A stretch of 64,000 nucleotides of DNA from contig CAJTEE010000001.1 of the NCBI GenBank assembly GCA_910575275.1, positions 827,768 through 891,767 on the forward strand. Reading direction: 5' to 3'. The position numbers and the translations under genes are program-made. Origin of the DNA: Lachnospiraceae bacterium (GTDB lineage: Bacteria; Bacillota; Clostridia; Lachnospirales; Lachnospiraceae). The notes under the pieces were generated by a model that saw nothing but the letters and a program-made list of their open reading frames with translations, was not told the origin of the DNA and did not search any database. Below are positions 35,662-43,587 of the stretch, piece after piece. Each line of letters begins with the position of its first letter. Position 1 is the stretch's first letter.

Positions 35662-36351
35662 AAGCGCCCGCAACATTGCCCGGATCAGGCGCACCGAATG
35701 CTCGACTGCCTTGGCCTCAAACGCACTGTAATCCATATCGGCGCTGTCATCGGCCTTGTCAGAGATCGCCCGAACCACCAGATAAGGCGTCCGGTTCAAA
35801 TAGGCCGCCTGGGCGATCGCAGCCCCCTCCATCTCGGTGCAGTACGCGTCGAAGTGCTCCAGGATCCATTGCTTCTTTTCCCTGCTGTTTACAAACTGGT
35901 CTCCGCTGGCGACGCGCCCCGTAAAGGTCTGGATATCCGGGTTGGCCTCGCGACAGCATTTCAGCGCGACCTCCAAAAGATGCGCGTCAGCCGGAAATTC
36001 CTTGACTCCTAACTGTGGGATCTCACCCAGCTGATAGCCGAAGCCCACCGCGTCCACATCATGCTGCACCGCCGTCGTGGAGAGGACAATGTCTCCGATG
36101 TTCACCTCATTTTTTAAAGAACCTGCGATTCCCGTATTGATGATTCCCTCCACACGATAACGGTCCACAAGGATCTGGCTGCAGAGCCCCGCGTTGACCT
36201 TGCCGACGCCGGAGCGCACCAGCACGGCTTCTTTGCCCTCTAATGTCCCCTTATAAAAGGTCATGCCTGCCACGGTAAGCGCCTCCACATCGCTCATGCT
36301 CTCGCGAAGCGTCCTGACCTCCACTTCCATTGCACCTATGATTCCCAGCAT
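35659..36351 (-). CDS. mtnN: 5'-methylthioadenosine/S-adenosylhomocysteine nucleosidase
   Basis: 230 residues, the usual length. The enzyme cleaves MTA and SAH to adenine and a thioribosyl product in methionine salvage. Features: MLGIIGAMEVEVRTLRE with the catalytic E near residue 9-11, the GSLKNEVNIGDIVLST segment, GDQFV, and CTEMEGAAIAQAAYLN carrying the ribose-binding M-E pair. SDKAD is the catalytic-aspartate segment. ATG 36351 has AGGAGG seven bases upstream. The TAG stop lies in the terminal bases of the MITE-like element. Confidence 0.95.
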   Translation of the reverse strand: MLGIIGAMEVEVRTLRESMSDVEALTVAGMTFYKGTLEGKEAVLVRSGVGKVNAGLCSQILVDRYRVEGIINTGIAGSLKNEVNIGDIVLSTTAVQHDVDAVGFGYQLGEIPQLGVKEFPADAHLLEVALKCCREANPDIQTFTGRVASGDQFVNSREKKQWILEHFDAYCTEMEGAAIAQAAYLNRTPYLVVRAISDKADDSADMDYSAFEAKAVEHSVRLIRAMLRAL

Positions 36352-36485
36352 ATTGGTTCCTCCTGTTAACTTTTGATTCATTTTGTAGGTACGGTTCGTT
36401 AGTGTATTGCCTGCATGATATCTGGCGCCCTCTCCGCAGGGCAGAATGCTCCGCTTTATCGGGCATATTCGTTCATCGGCAAGGC

Positions 36486-36526
36486 GGATTTTCGACGGCG
36501 TAGCGGTGGCTACGGCTAAAAAATCC
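36486..36526. repeat. Hairpin in the long mtnN leader
   Basis: GGATTTT...GTAGC-GGTG-GCTAC...AAAATCC forms a stem of two blocks in the 270-base leader of mtnN. The surrounding 36440-36560 region has other partial inverted repeats and no coding potential. A dispersed REP-like element or an RNA leader structure are both possible. Confidence 0.4.
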
Positions 36527-36625
36527 AACGCAGCAGATGGGCCAATCGACAAGGAGATTTAGCAAACTATCATGTGGGCAGTACGCTCGGTATCCGTGAA
36601 CCGTAATCATTTTGTATTTTCCTTT

Positions 36626-36677
36626 ATTATACGGTAGCGCCTCCCGCTTGACAAGCCGAATCTGATACGGTTATAAT
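36626..36677. promoter_or_regulatory. Back-to-back promoters of mtnN and the TSCPD gene
   Basis: Plus strand: TTGACA (36648-36653), 18 bases, TATAAT (36672-36677). Minus strand: TTGTCA (36654-36649), 17 bases, TATAAT (36631-36626). The two -35 boxes overlap in TTGACAA, so the promoters probably compete. Confidence 0.75.
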
Positions 36678-36707
36678 AGACATCAGGAAAACGAGGAGGA
36701 GTTTTAT

Positions 36708-36956
36708 ATGGTATACAAAACACAGGGAACCTGTTCCCGCGAAATTTCCTTTGACGTCATAGACAACAAGCTGACGAATGTCCGCTTCACCGGCGGCTGC
36801 AATGGCAACCTCCAGGGTATCGGACGGATCATCGAGGGAATGGATATCGACGAAGTGATCAGCCGCGTAGACGGCATTCAGTGCGGCCCCCGCCCTACTT
36901 CTTGCCCGGATCAGCTTGCGAGGGCCTTAAAGCAGTATAAGGCCGAGCACGCGTAA
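36708..36956 (+). CDS. TSCPD-domain protein (TIGR03905-like)
   Basis: 82 residues, a small conserved protein like the C-terminal TSCPD domain of B12-type ribonucleotide reductases. Motifs include GTCSREISFDV, FTGGCNGNLQGI and the family signature C-G-P-R-P-TSCPDQLA. The cysteines may bind metal. Function of the stand-alone form is unknown. Monocistronic, with promoter at 36648-36677 and terminator at 36966. Confidence 0.88.
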   Translation: MVYKTQGTCSREISFDVIDNKLTNVRFTGGCNGNLQGIGRIIEGMDIDEVISRVDGIQCGPRPTSCPDQLARALKQYKAEHA

Positions 36957-36965
36957 TGTTGAAAG

Positions 36966-37007
36966 AGCATCTGTTTTCCCAATATGGCGGGAAAATGGAT
37001 GCTTTTT
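36966..37007 (+). terminator. Terminator of the TSCPD gene
   Basis: AGCATC-TG-TTTTCCC / GGGAAAA-TG-GATGCT hairpin followed by TTTTTT. Confidence 0.8.
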
Positions 37008-37018
37008 TATTTTATCGC

Positions 37019-37065
37019 AAAAAGGTACCGCCCCGAATTTGTTCGATTGGGGCGGTACCTTTTTT
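37019..37065. terminator. Bidirectional terminator
   Basis: Perfect stem GGTACCGCCCC / GGGGCGGTACC (37024-37034, 37049-37059), flanked by A5 on one side and T6 on the other. It serves the minus-strand secreted-protein gene and backs up the TSCPD terminator. Confidence 0.85.
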
Positions 37066-37072
37066 AAGATTA

Positions 37073-37591
37073 TTATTTTGTGAGCTTGATGCCATTGGTT
37101 CTTGAAGAACAACCTTCTGTCTCACCATTCAGTTCCACACTGTGCAGCCCGCGAACCCGATAATATTCGTTAACTGTACAGCCGCTGACAGTAAAGCTTT
37201 TCGACCAACGCGTGAAACTGGTATTGCTCCCCTTTTCTTTCTCAAACTCCCAGTAATCAATCTCCTCCCACTCCTGGCTGGCCTCATCCCACTGGTCGAG
37301 AAACACAGTCTGGTAAATTACATCTACCGGTCTATGAGCATATGTCTCTATCGTGACGCTCAGGTTTCCGTTTTTAAGGTTTTTCAATTCTACTATTCCT
37401 GTGGAAATAATTTCTCCCCGCCCATATCTGTCCACTCGGTCACTTGCTGATGTGACATCGTCTGGAAGCAATACACTGGGGCCATGATTTCCGGGAGAAT
37501 TTTCCCATATCGGTACTTCCGCAAAAGCCGTTATTGACAGCATTACAGAAAAAGCAAGAATCAGTCCAACCACTTTTTTCAAACGTTTCAT
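37073..37591 (-). CDS. Secreted protein, function unknown
   Basis: 172 residues. A clear signal peptide (MKRLKKVVGLILAFSVMLSITAFAE, cleavage probably after AFA) precedes a beta-rich domain with two cysteines near the end (SGCTVNEYYRVRGLH, EGCSSRTNG). This resembles small secreted Lachnospiraceae proteins next to sigma/anti-sigma genes, but I cannot name the family with confidence. ATG 37591 has AGAGGG seven bases upstream. It follows the DUF4367 gene by 66 bases. Confidence 0.72.
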   Translation of the reverse strand: MKRLKKVVGLILAFSVMLSITAFAEVPIWENSPGNHGPSVLLPDDVTSASDRVDRYGRGEIISTGIVELKNLKNGNLSVTIETYAHRPVDVIYQTVFLDQWDEASQEWEEIDYWEFEKEKGSNTSFTRWSKSFTVSGCTVNEYYRVRGLHSVELNGETEGCSSRTNGIKLTK

Positions 37592-37657
37592 AAAATATCC
37601 CTCTTTTCTTTTAGTATATAATATAAAACGAATAAAATAGGGTTTTGTGACCAATCT

Positions 37658-38470
37658 TTAATATAAATTTACATTTTCTATAATCTTTATAAAAACATCC
37701 TCCTCCATAATACCAAAAATATAATAAAACACGTTGTTTATAGCAAAATCAGCCTCATATTCCATGTCCCCATTCTCTAATGTGTTCTTACTATACATTA
37801 TATCTATACCAAGCCATTTATTATAAACAGTTTCAAAATCTTTTCTATCTGAACCGGTTCCAATTGTTACTTCTGTATCTTTTATTCTCTGTACAACGTA
37901 AAAACTGCCTTGTTCATAATCAAATTCAAACACTGCATTTTCGTCTTCTATTGTAGCATTTAAAAATTTCATTCCTTTTGGCAAATAATCCAATTTTAAC
38001 GCTGGTATCCCCAGCTCCTTCTCAATCTCCTCATATGCTCTCTCAAGATTAGACAACTCTTTTATTGTCTTATCATTATCAAATATAGCCAGACCATCTG
38101 CCCTCACCGTCTCCCGAAAGAAATAATTCTTCCCTCCAATCGCCGAAAATCCCAGCATTCCTATAAACACCGCGATCAAGGCAACGGCAAGGACTATCTT
38201 TTTCTTTCTCAGCCGCAGCATCTTTGCAGGCCCCGCGGCCCCGGGATGGCTCCCTGCGGATTTCCTCTCCGCGAGCTCCTCCGTGCTTTCCGCTGCTGTT
38301 TCCTCCATGATTCTTTTATAAATCCGATCCTCCGCACCAGCGAAGTCCATGTCCCGAAGGGCGTTTTCGGCCTCCTCCATTTCCATGAGCAGGTCCTCGT
38401 CCGAGTAGCCAAGGGCTTCCTGGAGGCAGTCCTTCAGCTTTTGTTCCTCTCTTTTCTCCTGTTCTGTCAT
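37658..38470 (-). CDS. DUF4367-like membrane protein, probable anti-sigma-type regulator
   Basis: 270 residues: acidic cytosolic N-terminus (about 1-85), one membrane helix near 92-110 (KIVLAVALIAVFIGMLGF), and an extracytosolic DUF4367-type domain (YEEIEKELGIPALKLDYLPKGMKF, VVQRIKDTEVTIG). Such proteins usually follow an ECF sigma gene and hold the sigma factor. Here the likely partner (39664-40191, same strand) is separated from it by an oppositely oriented murG. The A/T-rich 3' half differs in composition from neighbours. Confidence 0.8.
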   Translation of the reverse strand: MTEQEKREEQKLKDCLQEALGYSDEDLLMEMEEAENALRDMDFAGAEDRIYKRIMEETAAESTEELAERKSAGSHPGAAGPAKMLRLRKKKIVLAVALIAVFIGMLGFSAIGGKNYFFRETVRADGLAIFDNDKTIKELSNLERAYEEIEKELGIPALKLDYLPKGMKFLNATIEDENAVFEFDYEQGSFYVVQRIKDTEVTIGTGSDRKDFETVYNKWLGIDIMYSKNTLENGDMEYEADFAINNVFYYIFGIMEEDVFIKIIENVNLY

Positions 38471-38515
38471 ACCTCCATCACCTCGCCTTCCAGTAATATT
38501 TTTCCCTTGAGGGGG

Positions 38516-38543
38516 TTGACATTTTCCTCACAGCTATTACTAT
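38516..38543 (+). promoter_or_regulatory. murG promoter candidate
   Basis: TTGACA (38516-38521), 16 bases, TACTAT (38538-38543), about 50 bases before the murG start. Confidence 0.5.
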
Positions 38544-38590
38544 TAAAGCAGCCCGTTTGAATCTATTCATTATCCGGAGGCAGCATTTTT

Positions 38591-39661
38591 ATGAAAACCA
38601 TTATTTTAACCGGCGGCGGAACTGCCGGGCATGTTACCCCAAATCTGGCCCTGCTCCCTTCTTTACAGGAAGCCGGCTATACCATCCGTTACATCGGCTC
38701 CTACAACGGCATCGAGCGAAAGCTGGTCGAAAACGCGGGGATTCCCTATGACGGTATTTCATCCGGGAAGCTGCGGCGGTATTTCGACCTGAAGAATTTT
38801 ACGGACCCGTTCCGCGTGTTAAAAGGGTACCAGGAAGCGCGAAAACTCCTGAAAAAATATAAGCCTGACATTCTTTTTTCCAAAGGGGGGTTTGTCGCCG
38901 TTCCGGTCGTACTGGCGGCAAAGCATTTCCACATTCCGGTCATTATCCATGAGTCTGACATGACACCCGGTCTCGCCAACAGACTCTGTATCCCTTCTGC
39001 AAATAAGGTGTGCTGTAATTTTCCGGAAACCCTTCCATATCTGCCGGCGGACAAGGCAGTTCTTACGGGCTCACCGATCCGGGCGGAGCTTTTAAGCGGC
39101 GACCGGCTTGCAGGACTCAACTATACGAATCTGTCCGCGCAGAAGCCGATCATCCTCGTCATTGGCGGCAGCCTGGGCGCCGTACACGTCAACGACGCCG
39201 TTCGCAGAGTACTGCCAAGACTTCTCGAAAGGTTCCAGCTTATCCATATCTGTGGCAGGGACCATCTGGATGAATCGCTGATCGGCACCGCCGGATATGT
39301 TCAATATGAATATGTGGACCGCCCGCTGCGGCATCTGTTTGCCGCGGCCGACATGGTTATTTCCCGAGCCGGTGCAAATTCTATCTGCGAAATTTTGGCT
39401 TTACGGAAACCGAATATCCTGATCCCTTTGTCGGCCGAAGCCAGCCGCGGTGATCAGATTCTTAACGCGAACTCGTTTGCCGAGCAAGGCTTTTCAACGG
39501 TTCTCGAAGAAAAAGACCTTACAGACGATACCTTGTACGAGACCGTCGTAAACACCTACGAAAACCGGCGCCAATATATAAAAGCAATGGAACAAAGCCA
39601 TCTGAGCAACGCCGTCTCTACAATTATGTCGTTAATTCACGAGTGCTCGGCAGGCCGATAG
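38591..39661 (+). CDS. murG: UDP-GlcNAc:lipid I transferase (MurG-type), stand-alone
   Basis: 356 residues, full-length GT28 glycosyltransferase that adds GlcNAc to lipid I at the inner membrane face to make lipid II. Motifs: TGGGTAGHVTPNLAL (glycine-rich loop), FSKGGFVAVPVVLAA, IIHESDMTPGLANRL, VIGGSLGAVHVND, and ISRAGANSICEILALRKPNILIPLS. It is alone, not in a cell-wall gene cluster, and lies between a sigma factor gene and its likely anti-sigma gene. It ends two bases from the end of the convergent sigma gene. Whether this is the only murG in the genome cannot be known here. Confidence 0.9.
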   Translation: MKTIILTGGGTAGHVTPNLALLPSLQEAGYTIRYIGSYNGIERKLVENAGIPYDGISSGKLRRYFDLKNFTDPFRVLKGYQEARKLLKKYKPDILFSKGGFVAVPVVLAAKHFHIPVIIHESDMTPGLANRLCIPSANKVCCNFPETLPYLPADKAVLTGSPIRAELLSGDRLAGLNYTNLSAQKPIILVIGGSLGAVHVNDAVRRVLPRLLERFQLIHICGRDHLDESLIGTAGYVQYEYVDRPLRHLFAAADMVISRAGANSICEILALRKPNILIPLSAEASRGDQILNANSFAEQGFSTVLEEKDLTDDTLYETVVNTYENRRQYIKAMEQSHLSNAVSTIMSLIHECSAGR

Positions 39662-39663
39662 CT

Positions 39664-40191
39664 TCATCTCAAAAGATCCTTTAATTCTTCCCTTAAATAT
39701 TTTCTTGCTCTTGAAATCCGGGAACGGCATACTGTTTCCGTGATTTCAAGACGTCTGCTTATCTCACTGATTGAACGTTCCTCGATAAAATACATCCATG
39801 CTATGTCTCTCCAGATTTCTTTCATTCCCAGAAGGCACTCCCTAATACGGGCAACGTTTTCCTTCGCAATGACCTCCCTCTCCGGCTCGACACTCCTGCT
39901 GCCTTTAAGCTCTCCAACATGCTCCCCAACATCGACCATGAGCATGTGACTGTTTTTCCTGGCATAATCCACGCACTTGTTGATTACGATACGGCACACA
40001 GCAAATCTTGCTTCGTCCAGATTTCCGGCCACTTCCTCATAGCTTTTGCTTTTATAAAACGCCATAAACGCGTCGGTGACTATATCCTCTACGTCATCAT
40101 ATGGGACGCCCCTTCTGGCTGCCAGCTTCATAAAAACTTTCGCGTATTTATCAATCAGTTCCCGCAGCATTGTATCATCCTTCTGCGGCAT
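39664..40191 (-). CDS. ECF-type RNA polymerase sigma factor
   Basis: 175 residues. Region 2 is in DVEDIVTDAFMAFYKS and the following helix; region 4 helix-turn-helix is ISEISRRLEITETVCRSRISRARKYL at the C-terminus. It probably directs a small stress or envelope regulon. It follows the HIT gene by 25 bases. The usual downstream anti-sigma gene is missing at this spot; a DUF4367 protein gene lies beyond murG. Confidence 0.88.
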   Translation of the reverse strand: MPQKDDTMLRELIDKYAKVFMKLAARRGVPYDDVEDIVTDAFMAFYKSKSYEEVAGNLDEARFAVCRIVINKCVDYARKNSHMLMVDVGEHVGELKGSRSVEPEREVIAKENVARIRECLLGMKEIWRDIAWMYFIEERSISEISRRLEITETVCRSRISRARKYLREELKDLLR

Positions 40192-40216
40192 AATTTCTCC
40201 TTAGTAAGCGAAACGG

Positions 40217-40633
40217 TTATAATGCGGCCCTGATCCCTGCGGCTGTCGTTTCCAGTTTCCCAGGCGATTCACTCCCCGGCGTCCAAGATACAATAGACGG
40301 GCCTCCCTCATAACGCGGAATAATATGGAGATGAAAATGGAACACGGTCTGCCCGGCTGCCTCCCCGTTATTCTGAACCAGATTAAATCCGGCACATCCC
40401 AGGGCCTTTTTCATCGCTGTCCCGATTTTGGCGGCAAGCGGAAGGATTTTAGCCGCTATGTCTGCATTCAGCTCACATACGTCCTTTAAATGTTCCTTCG
40501 GCAAAATCAGCGCATGACCTTTTGAGGCCGGATTCAGATCCAAGATCACCCGGAAATCTTCATCCTCGTATATGGTGGATGACGGGATCTCCCCGTTTGC
40601 GATCTTACAAAAAATGCAGTCTTCTTTTTTCAT
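40217..40633 (-). CDS. HIT-family nucleotide hydrolase
   Basis: 138 residues. N-terminal CIFCKIANGEIP zinc-type motif, LILPKEHLKDV, and the histidine triad HFHLHIIP. The family hydrolyses nucleoside phosphoramidates or dinucleoside polyphosphates. It follows rhomboid by 15 bases. Confidence 0.93.
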   Translation of the reverse strand: MKKEDCIFCKIANGEIPSSTIYEDEDFRVILDLNPASKGHALILPKEHLKDVCELNADIAAKILPLAAKIGTAMKKALGCAGFNLVQNNGEAAGQTVFHFHLHIIPRYEGGPSIVSWTPGSESPGKLETTAAGIRAAL

Positions 40634-40648
40634 GACACAGTTCCTCCT

Positions 40649-41278
40649 TCACTCCATATAATTTTTCTGCTCAGAAGCCTGACGAGCACCGGCTTTGGAC
40701 CAGCGATACAAAACGGCTCCGAGTACGATACCGAAAAACAGGCCGGACACATGCGCCGCATGATCAATTCCCTGGTTGGCCATACCCATAAACAGAGACA
40801 GCACGATCATTTTGATCAGTTGTCTGGCCCTTAACTCCTCTAACTGCCCTTTATTCATCAAGACTGCAGAGAGCAGTCCTCCGACCACGCCGAAAATTGC
40901 GCCGGAGGCTCCGGCCGAGACAATAAGCCTGTCCGAACGCATAAGCAGGGCGGAAAACCAGTTTGCACCAATCCCGCATGCCAGGTAAAAGAGCAGATAC
41001 CTCGCATGGCCCAGCGCGCGCTCCAGATTGTCGCCAAGAGCAAACAGCACGATCATATTGTTCATTAGGTGGCGAATACCAAAGTGCATAAACATTGCAG
41101 TCAAAAGCCGATAGTACTCTCGCCCTTCCAGGACTGCCGCCGCCATGACGGCACCCTGTTGGAACATAAAATAGGCATCCTCCGACGACCCTGCCGCTTC
41201 CAGATACAGGAAATAAAGTACATTTGCCGCGATCAGCATTCCGTTTACATACGCACGCTTTTTCAAGCCACTCTCCAT
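40649..41278 (-). CDS. Rhomboid-family intramembrane serine protease
   Basis: 209 residues with about six membrane helices. Catalytic serine in SAGASGAIFG and catalytic histidine in DHAAHVSGLFFG, with HFGIRHLMNNMIVLFALG in the expected helix. ATG 41278 fits the hydrophobic start better than the open frame to 41371. It follows the FHA gene of the pilus operon, so it may process a membrane component, but no substrate is evident. Confidence 0.9.
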   Translation of the reverse strand: MESGLKKRAYVNGMLIAANVLYFLYLEAAGSSEDAYFMFQQGAVMAAAVLEGREYYRLLTAMFMHFGIRHLMNNMIVLFALGDNLERALGHARYLLFYLACGIGANWFSALLMRSDRLIVSAGASGAIFGVVGGLLSAVLMNKGQLEELRARQLIKMIVLSLFMGMANQGIDHAAHVSGLFFGIVLGAVLYRWSKAGARQASEQKNYME

Positions 41279-41391
41279 ACCTTCAGCCCTTCCATGTCTA
41301 AAAGTATAGCATACTTTCCCCCTGTCCGCAACGATGTCAGCACAAGGACAGCCGTGTCTTTTCATACCCATAGGAAGGAATGAAATTATTC

Positions 41392-42774
41392 TTACCGGAA
41401 TTGATAGGCGGTATCTGCAATCCCGATCGTATCCCCGGATCGGAGCGGGCAGCTTTCATTCGTCTGCAGAAGCCGGCCGTTTATGCTGGTTCCGTTGGTT
41501 GAATTCAGATCTGTAATCCTGTAGCCCTCTTTTGTCTCCTCTATTTTCAGATGCAGACGGCTGACTCCCGGGGAGGGCGGACAAAAATCACAGATGTCCT
41601 TGTTTTTCCCGATCAGGAAGGGAAAATAGTTCACTGCTATCTCCTCCCCGCCCTCTAACGGATGCAGCCGATGAGAATCCGGAAAGATCGGATGCGCCGT
41701 CAAAAGCATGGTCTGCATGTCCCCTGCATCTTCGCTGTTTTCCCGAAAATCCATTCTGTCCCCTTCCGGTTTATTGTCCTCCTTCTCGTAATCCTCTCTG
41801 AACAGAACCTCCAGCTCCGCCTTTTCCGCCTTATATTCCGCCGTATCCGTATCGCTTCTTTTAGGTGGACCTAAACCGCCCCAAAATACGATTCCGGCCG
41901 AAACCACCAGCTCTGCCGCCCCGATTAGCCATTTGTATTGTAAAACCCCGTCTATCCCAAAAAGCCAAAGTACGGCTGCCGGAATCAGCACCAGAAAAGC
42001 CCCCACCGCGCCAAGGATCTTCCAGTCCGCTTTCCATCCCCCGGGCAGGGGGCTTTCGGGTTTTTTTGTCTCATTTTGCCTGCCTTGTTCCTCCGGAGGC
42101 CATTCATCCCATTCCCGCCTCCTTCCCGCCCCGGGCTGCTGCCGATCCGATATTTGCGCCGGTTCCTCTGCCCTCTGCCACACTTTCTCCCTCTCCCAGA
42201 CTTCGCTTCCTTTTCCCTGCTGCTCCCGCTTCCCCTCTGTCCTCTGCAGCTCCCTTTCGATATCCTCCACACCAAAATTCCCTTTTCGGCTCTGTCTGAA
42301 AATTCCAAAAGCCAGCACGACCGCCTCCCCGTCATTCTGGTCTACATGGTCCAGAAGATACTGCGAAAAACAGCCAAAACTCTCTGAAAAGTCTTCCTCA
42401 AGTCCGGGGATCAGGCACAAAAAACACTGGAAACAATCCGGCTCCACATAGATAAACGACGGCTTCAGACATATCTGGCTTTCATCTAACAGGAACCGCT
42501 CTAACTGCCTCAGCGCCGCCACCAAATCCGTAATCAGGCGGCGGATCTCCTCTCCGCGAATCGACCGGTTTTCTAAAATCCGTTCCAATGGCTGCTTGGA
42601 GGTAATGTCATAATAGAACCAGATCTTCTGATCAAGCTGTTTTTCGTGAAAGGGAAGCAGACCTGCTATGGAATGTTCGGACAGCATACGTATTGTATAG
42701 GTGTTATGTTCTCTTTTTGGGGGCCGCAAAACCAGGTAATTCCGGTTCATTTCTCTTTTAAATTCAGCTTCCAC
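41392..42774 (-). CDS. FHA-domain protein with DUF6382-like N-terminus
   Basis: 460 residues. The N-terminal 180 residues resemble the DUF6382 domain of Lachnospiraceae pilus loci. A Q/E/R-rich linker follows, then two membrane helices (about 255-310; ILGAVGAFLVLIPAAVLWLFG, LIGAAELVVSAGIVFWG), and a C-terminal FHA domain (FLIGKNKDICDF, PGVSRLHLKI, LNSTNGTSING) that would bind phosphothreonine. The GTG start overlaps the end of the preceding pilin-like gene. Probably a pilus assembly regulator or scaffold. Confidence 0.82.
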   Translation of the reverse strand: MEAEFKREMNRNYLVLRPPKREHNTYTIRMLSEHSIAGLLPFHEKQLDQKIWFYYDITSKQPLERILENRSIRGEEIRRLITDLVAALRQLERFLLDESQICLKPSFIYVEPDCFQCFLCLIPGLEEDFSESFGCFSQYLLDHVDQNDGEAVVLAFGIFRQSRKGNFGVEDIERELQRTEGKREQQGKGSEVWEREKVWQRAEEPAQISDRQQPGAGRRREWDEWPPEEQGRQNETKKPESPLPGGWKADWKILGAVGAFLVLIPAAVLWLFGIDGVLQYKWLIGAAELVVSAGIVFWGGLGPPKRSDTDTAEYKAEKAELEVLFREDYEKEDNKPEGDRMDFRENSEDAGDMQTMLLTAHPIFPDSHRLHPLEGGEEIAVNYFPFLIGKNKDICDFCPPSPGVSRLHLKIEETKEGYRITDLNSTNGTSINGRLLQTNESCPLRSGDTIGIADTAYQFR

Positions 42775-43150
42775 TCTTATTTTTCCTCATTTCCAGCAAA
42801 GCCTGGCACATGCGCAGGGAACGTTCCGGCCAAAACGTTTTCATCTCCATCTCCTTGGCCCAGTCCCCCGCTGCTGCCGTTCCTGCTGCCAGCCGTTCGT
42901 CTGCCGTTATCTCCAGGCGGTAGCTTCCCAGCCACAGCCTGGGATTCCCGGTCCTTTCCCCTTCCTCTGCAAAACAGGAGGCTGTTTTTTCCTCATCCCG
43001 ATTCTGTCTCGCCCGCTCCAGCGTTTCCTCAAGGATCATGCTCCCTGTCACCGTATCATGCAGGCGGTATGCATGCTGAATCAACGCCCCCAGTGTCAAA
43101 AAAACCATTGATAAAACCAGCGCTGCCTCTATGGTGAAGCTGGCCTCCAT
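42764..43150 (-). CDS. TadE-like pseudopilin
   Basis: 128 residues. The N-terminus MEASFTIEAALVLSMVFLTLGALIQ matches TadE-type pseudopilins with the E5-like glutamate of prepilin signals and one membrane helix. ATG 43150 is used; the long open frame to 43645 is a shadow of the prepilin-peptidase gene. The gene starts 17 bases after the peptidase stop. Confidence 0.78.
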   Translation of the reverse strand: MEASFTIEAALVLSMVFLTLGALIQHAYRLHDTVTGSMILEETLERARQNRDEEKTASCFAEEGERTGNPRLWLGSYRLEITADERLAAGTAAAGDWAKEMEMKTFWPERSLRMCQALLEMRKNKSGS

Positions 43151-43167
43151 ACGCCCTTTCAGCCGTT

Positions 43168-43587
43168 CTACGAAAAAAGACACAGCCAGAGCCCGGCGGG
43201 AAGCAAAAACGGGATAAACGGAAGCCTTAATTTTCGGATGTTTCTCCCCCGGGCAGTCAAAAGGACCGCCAGTATCAGACTGTAAATGCCGCAGAGTATG
43301 AGCCCTGATGCCAAAAGCCACACATTTTCCCACAGATTCAAATAAAACCCGGCTACCACAAAAAACCATCCGTCTCCCCTCCCGATTCCGCCGCAGGTAA
43401 GCCTGCCGAAAATAAGCAGCACAAGGCCCGGCAGCATTGCGGCTAACACCGCCGTTCCGGCTCCATTTTCCCCTATACAGAGTGCGAGCCCCAGGCCGGC
43501 GGAAAGAATCAAAAATCCGTTTCCCAGAGAGTGCCTTTCTATATCCTGCCAGGCCGCCCAGACCAAAACTGCCGAAAACAGCTTCAT
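43168..43587 (-). CDS. A24-type prepilin peptidase (second copy in locus)
   Basis: 139 residues, hydrophobic. Both catalytic aspartates of type IV prepilin peptidases are present: D in AWQDIERHSLGN near residue 16 and D in the GIGRGDG motif. This small form would cleave pilin leaders at the membrane. The start overlaps the stop of the upstream gene as ATGA. Because the first peptidase gene of the locus is interrupted by a TGA, this copy may be the active one. Confidence 0.82.
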   Translation of the reverse strand: MKLFSAVLVWAAWQDIERHSLGNGFLILSAGLGLALCIGENGAGTAVLAAMLPGLVLLIFGRLTCGGIGRGDGWFFVVAGFYLNLWENVWLLASGLILCGIYSLILAVLLTARGRNIRKLRLPFIPFLLPAGLWLCLFS

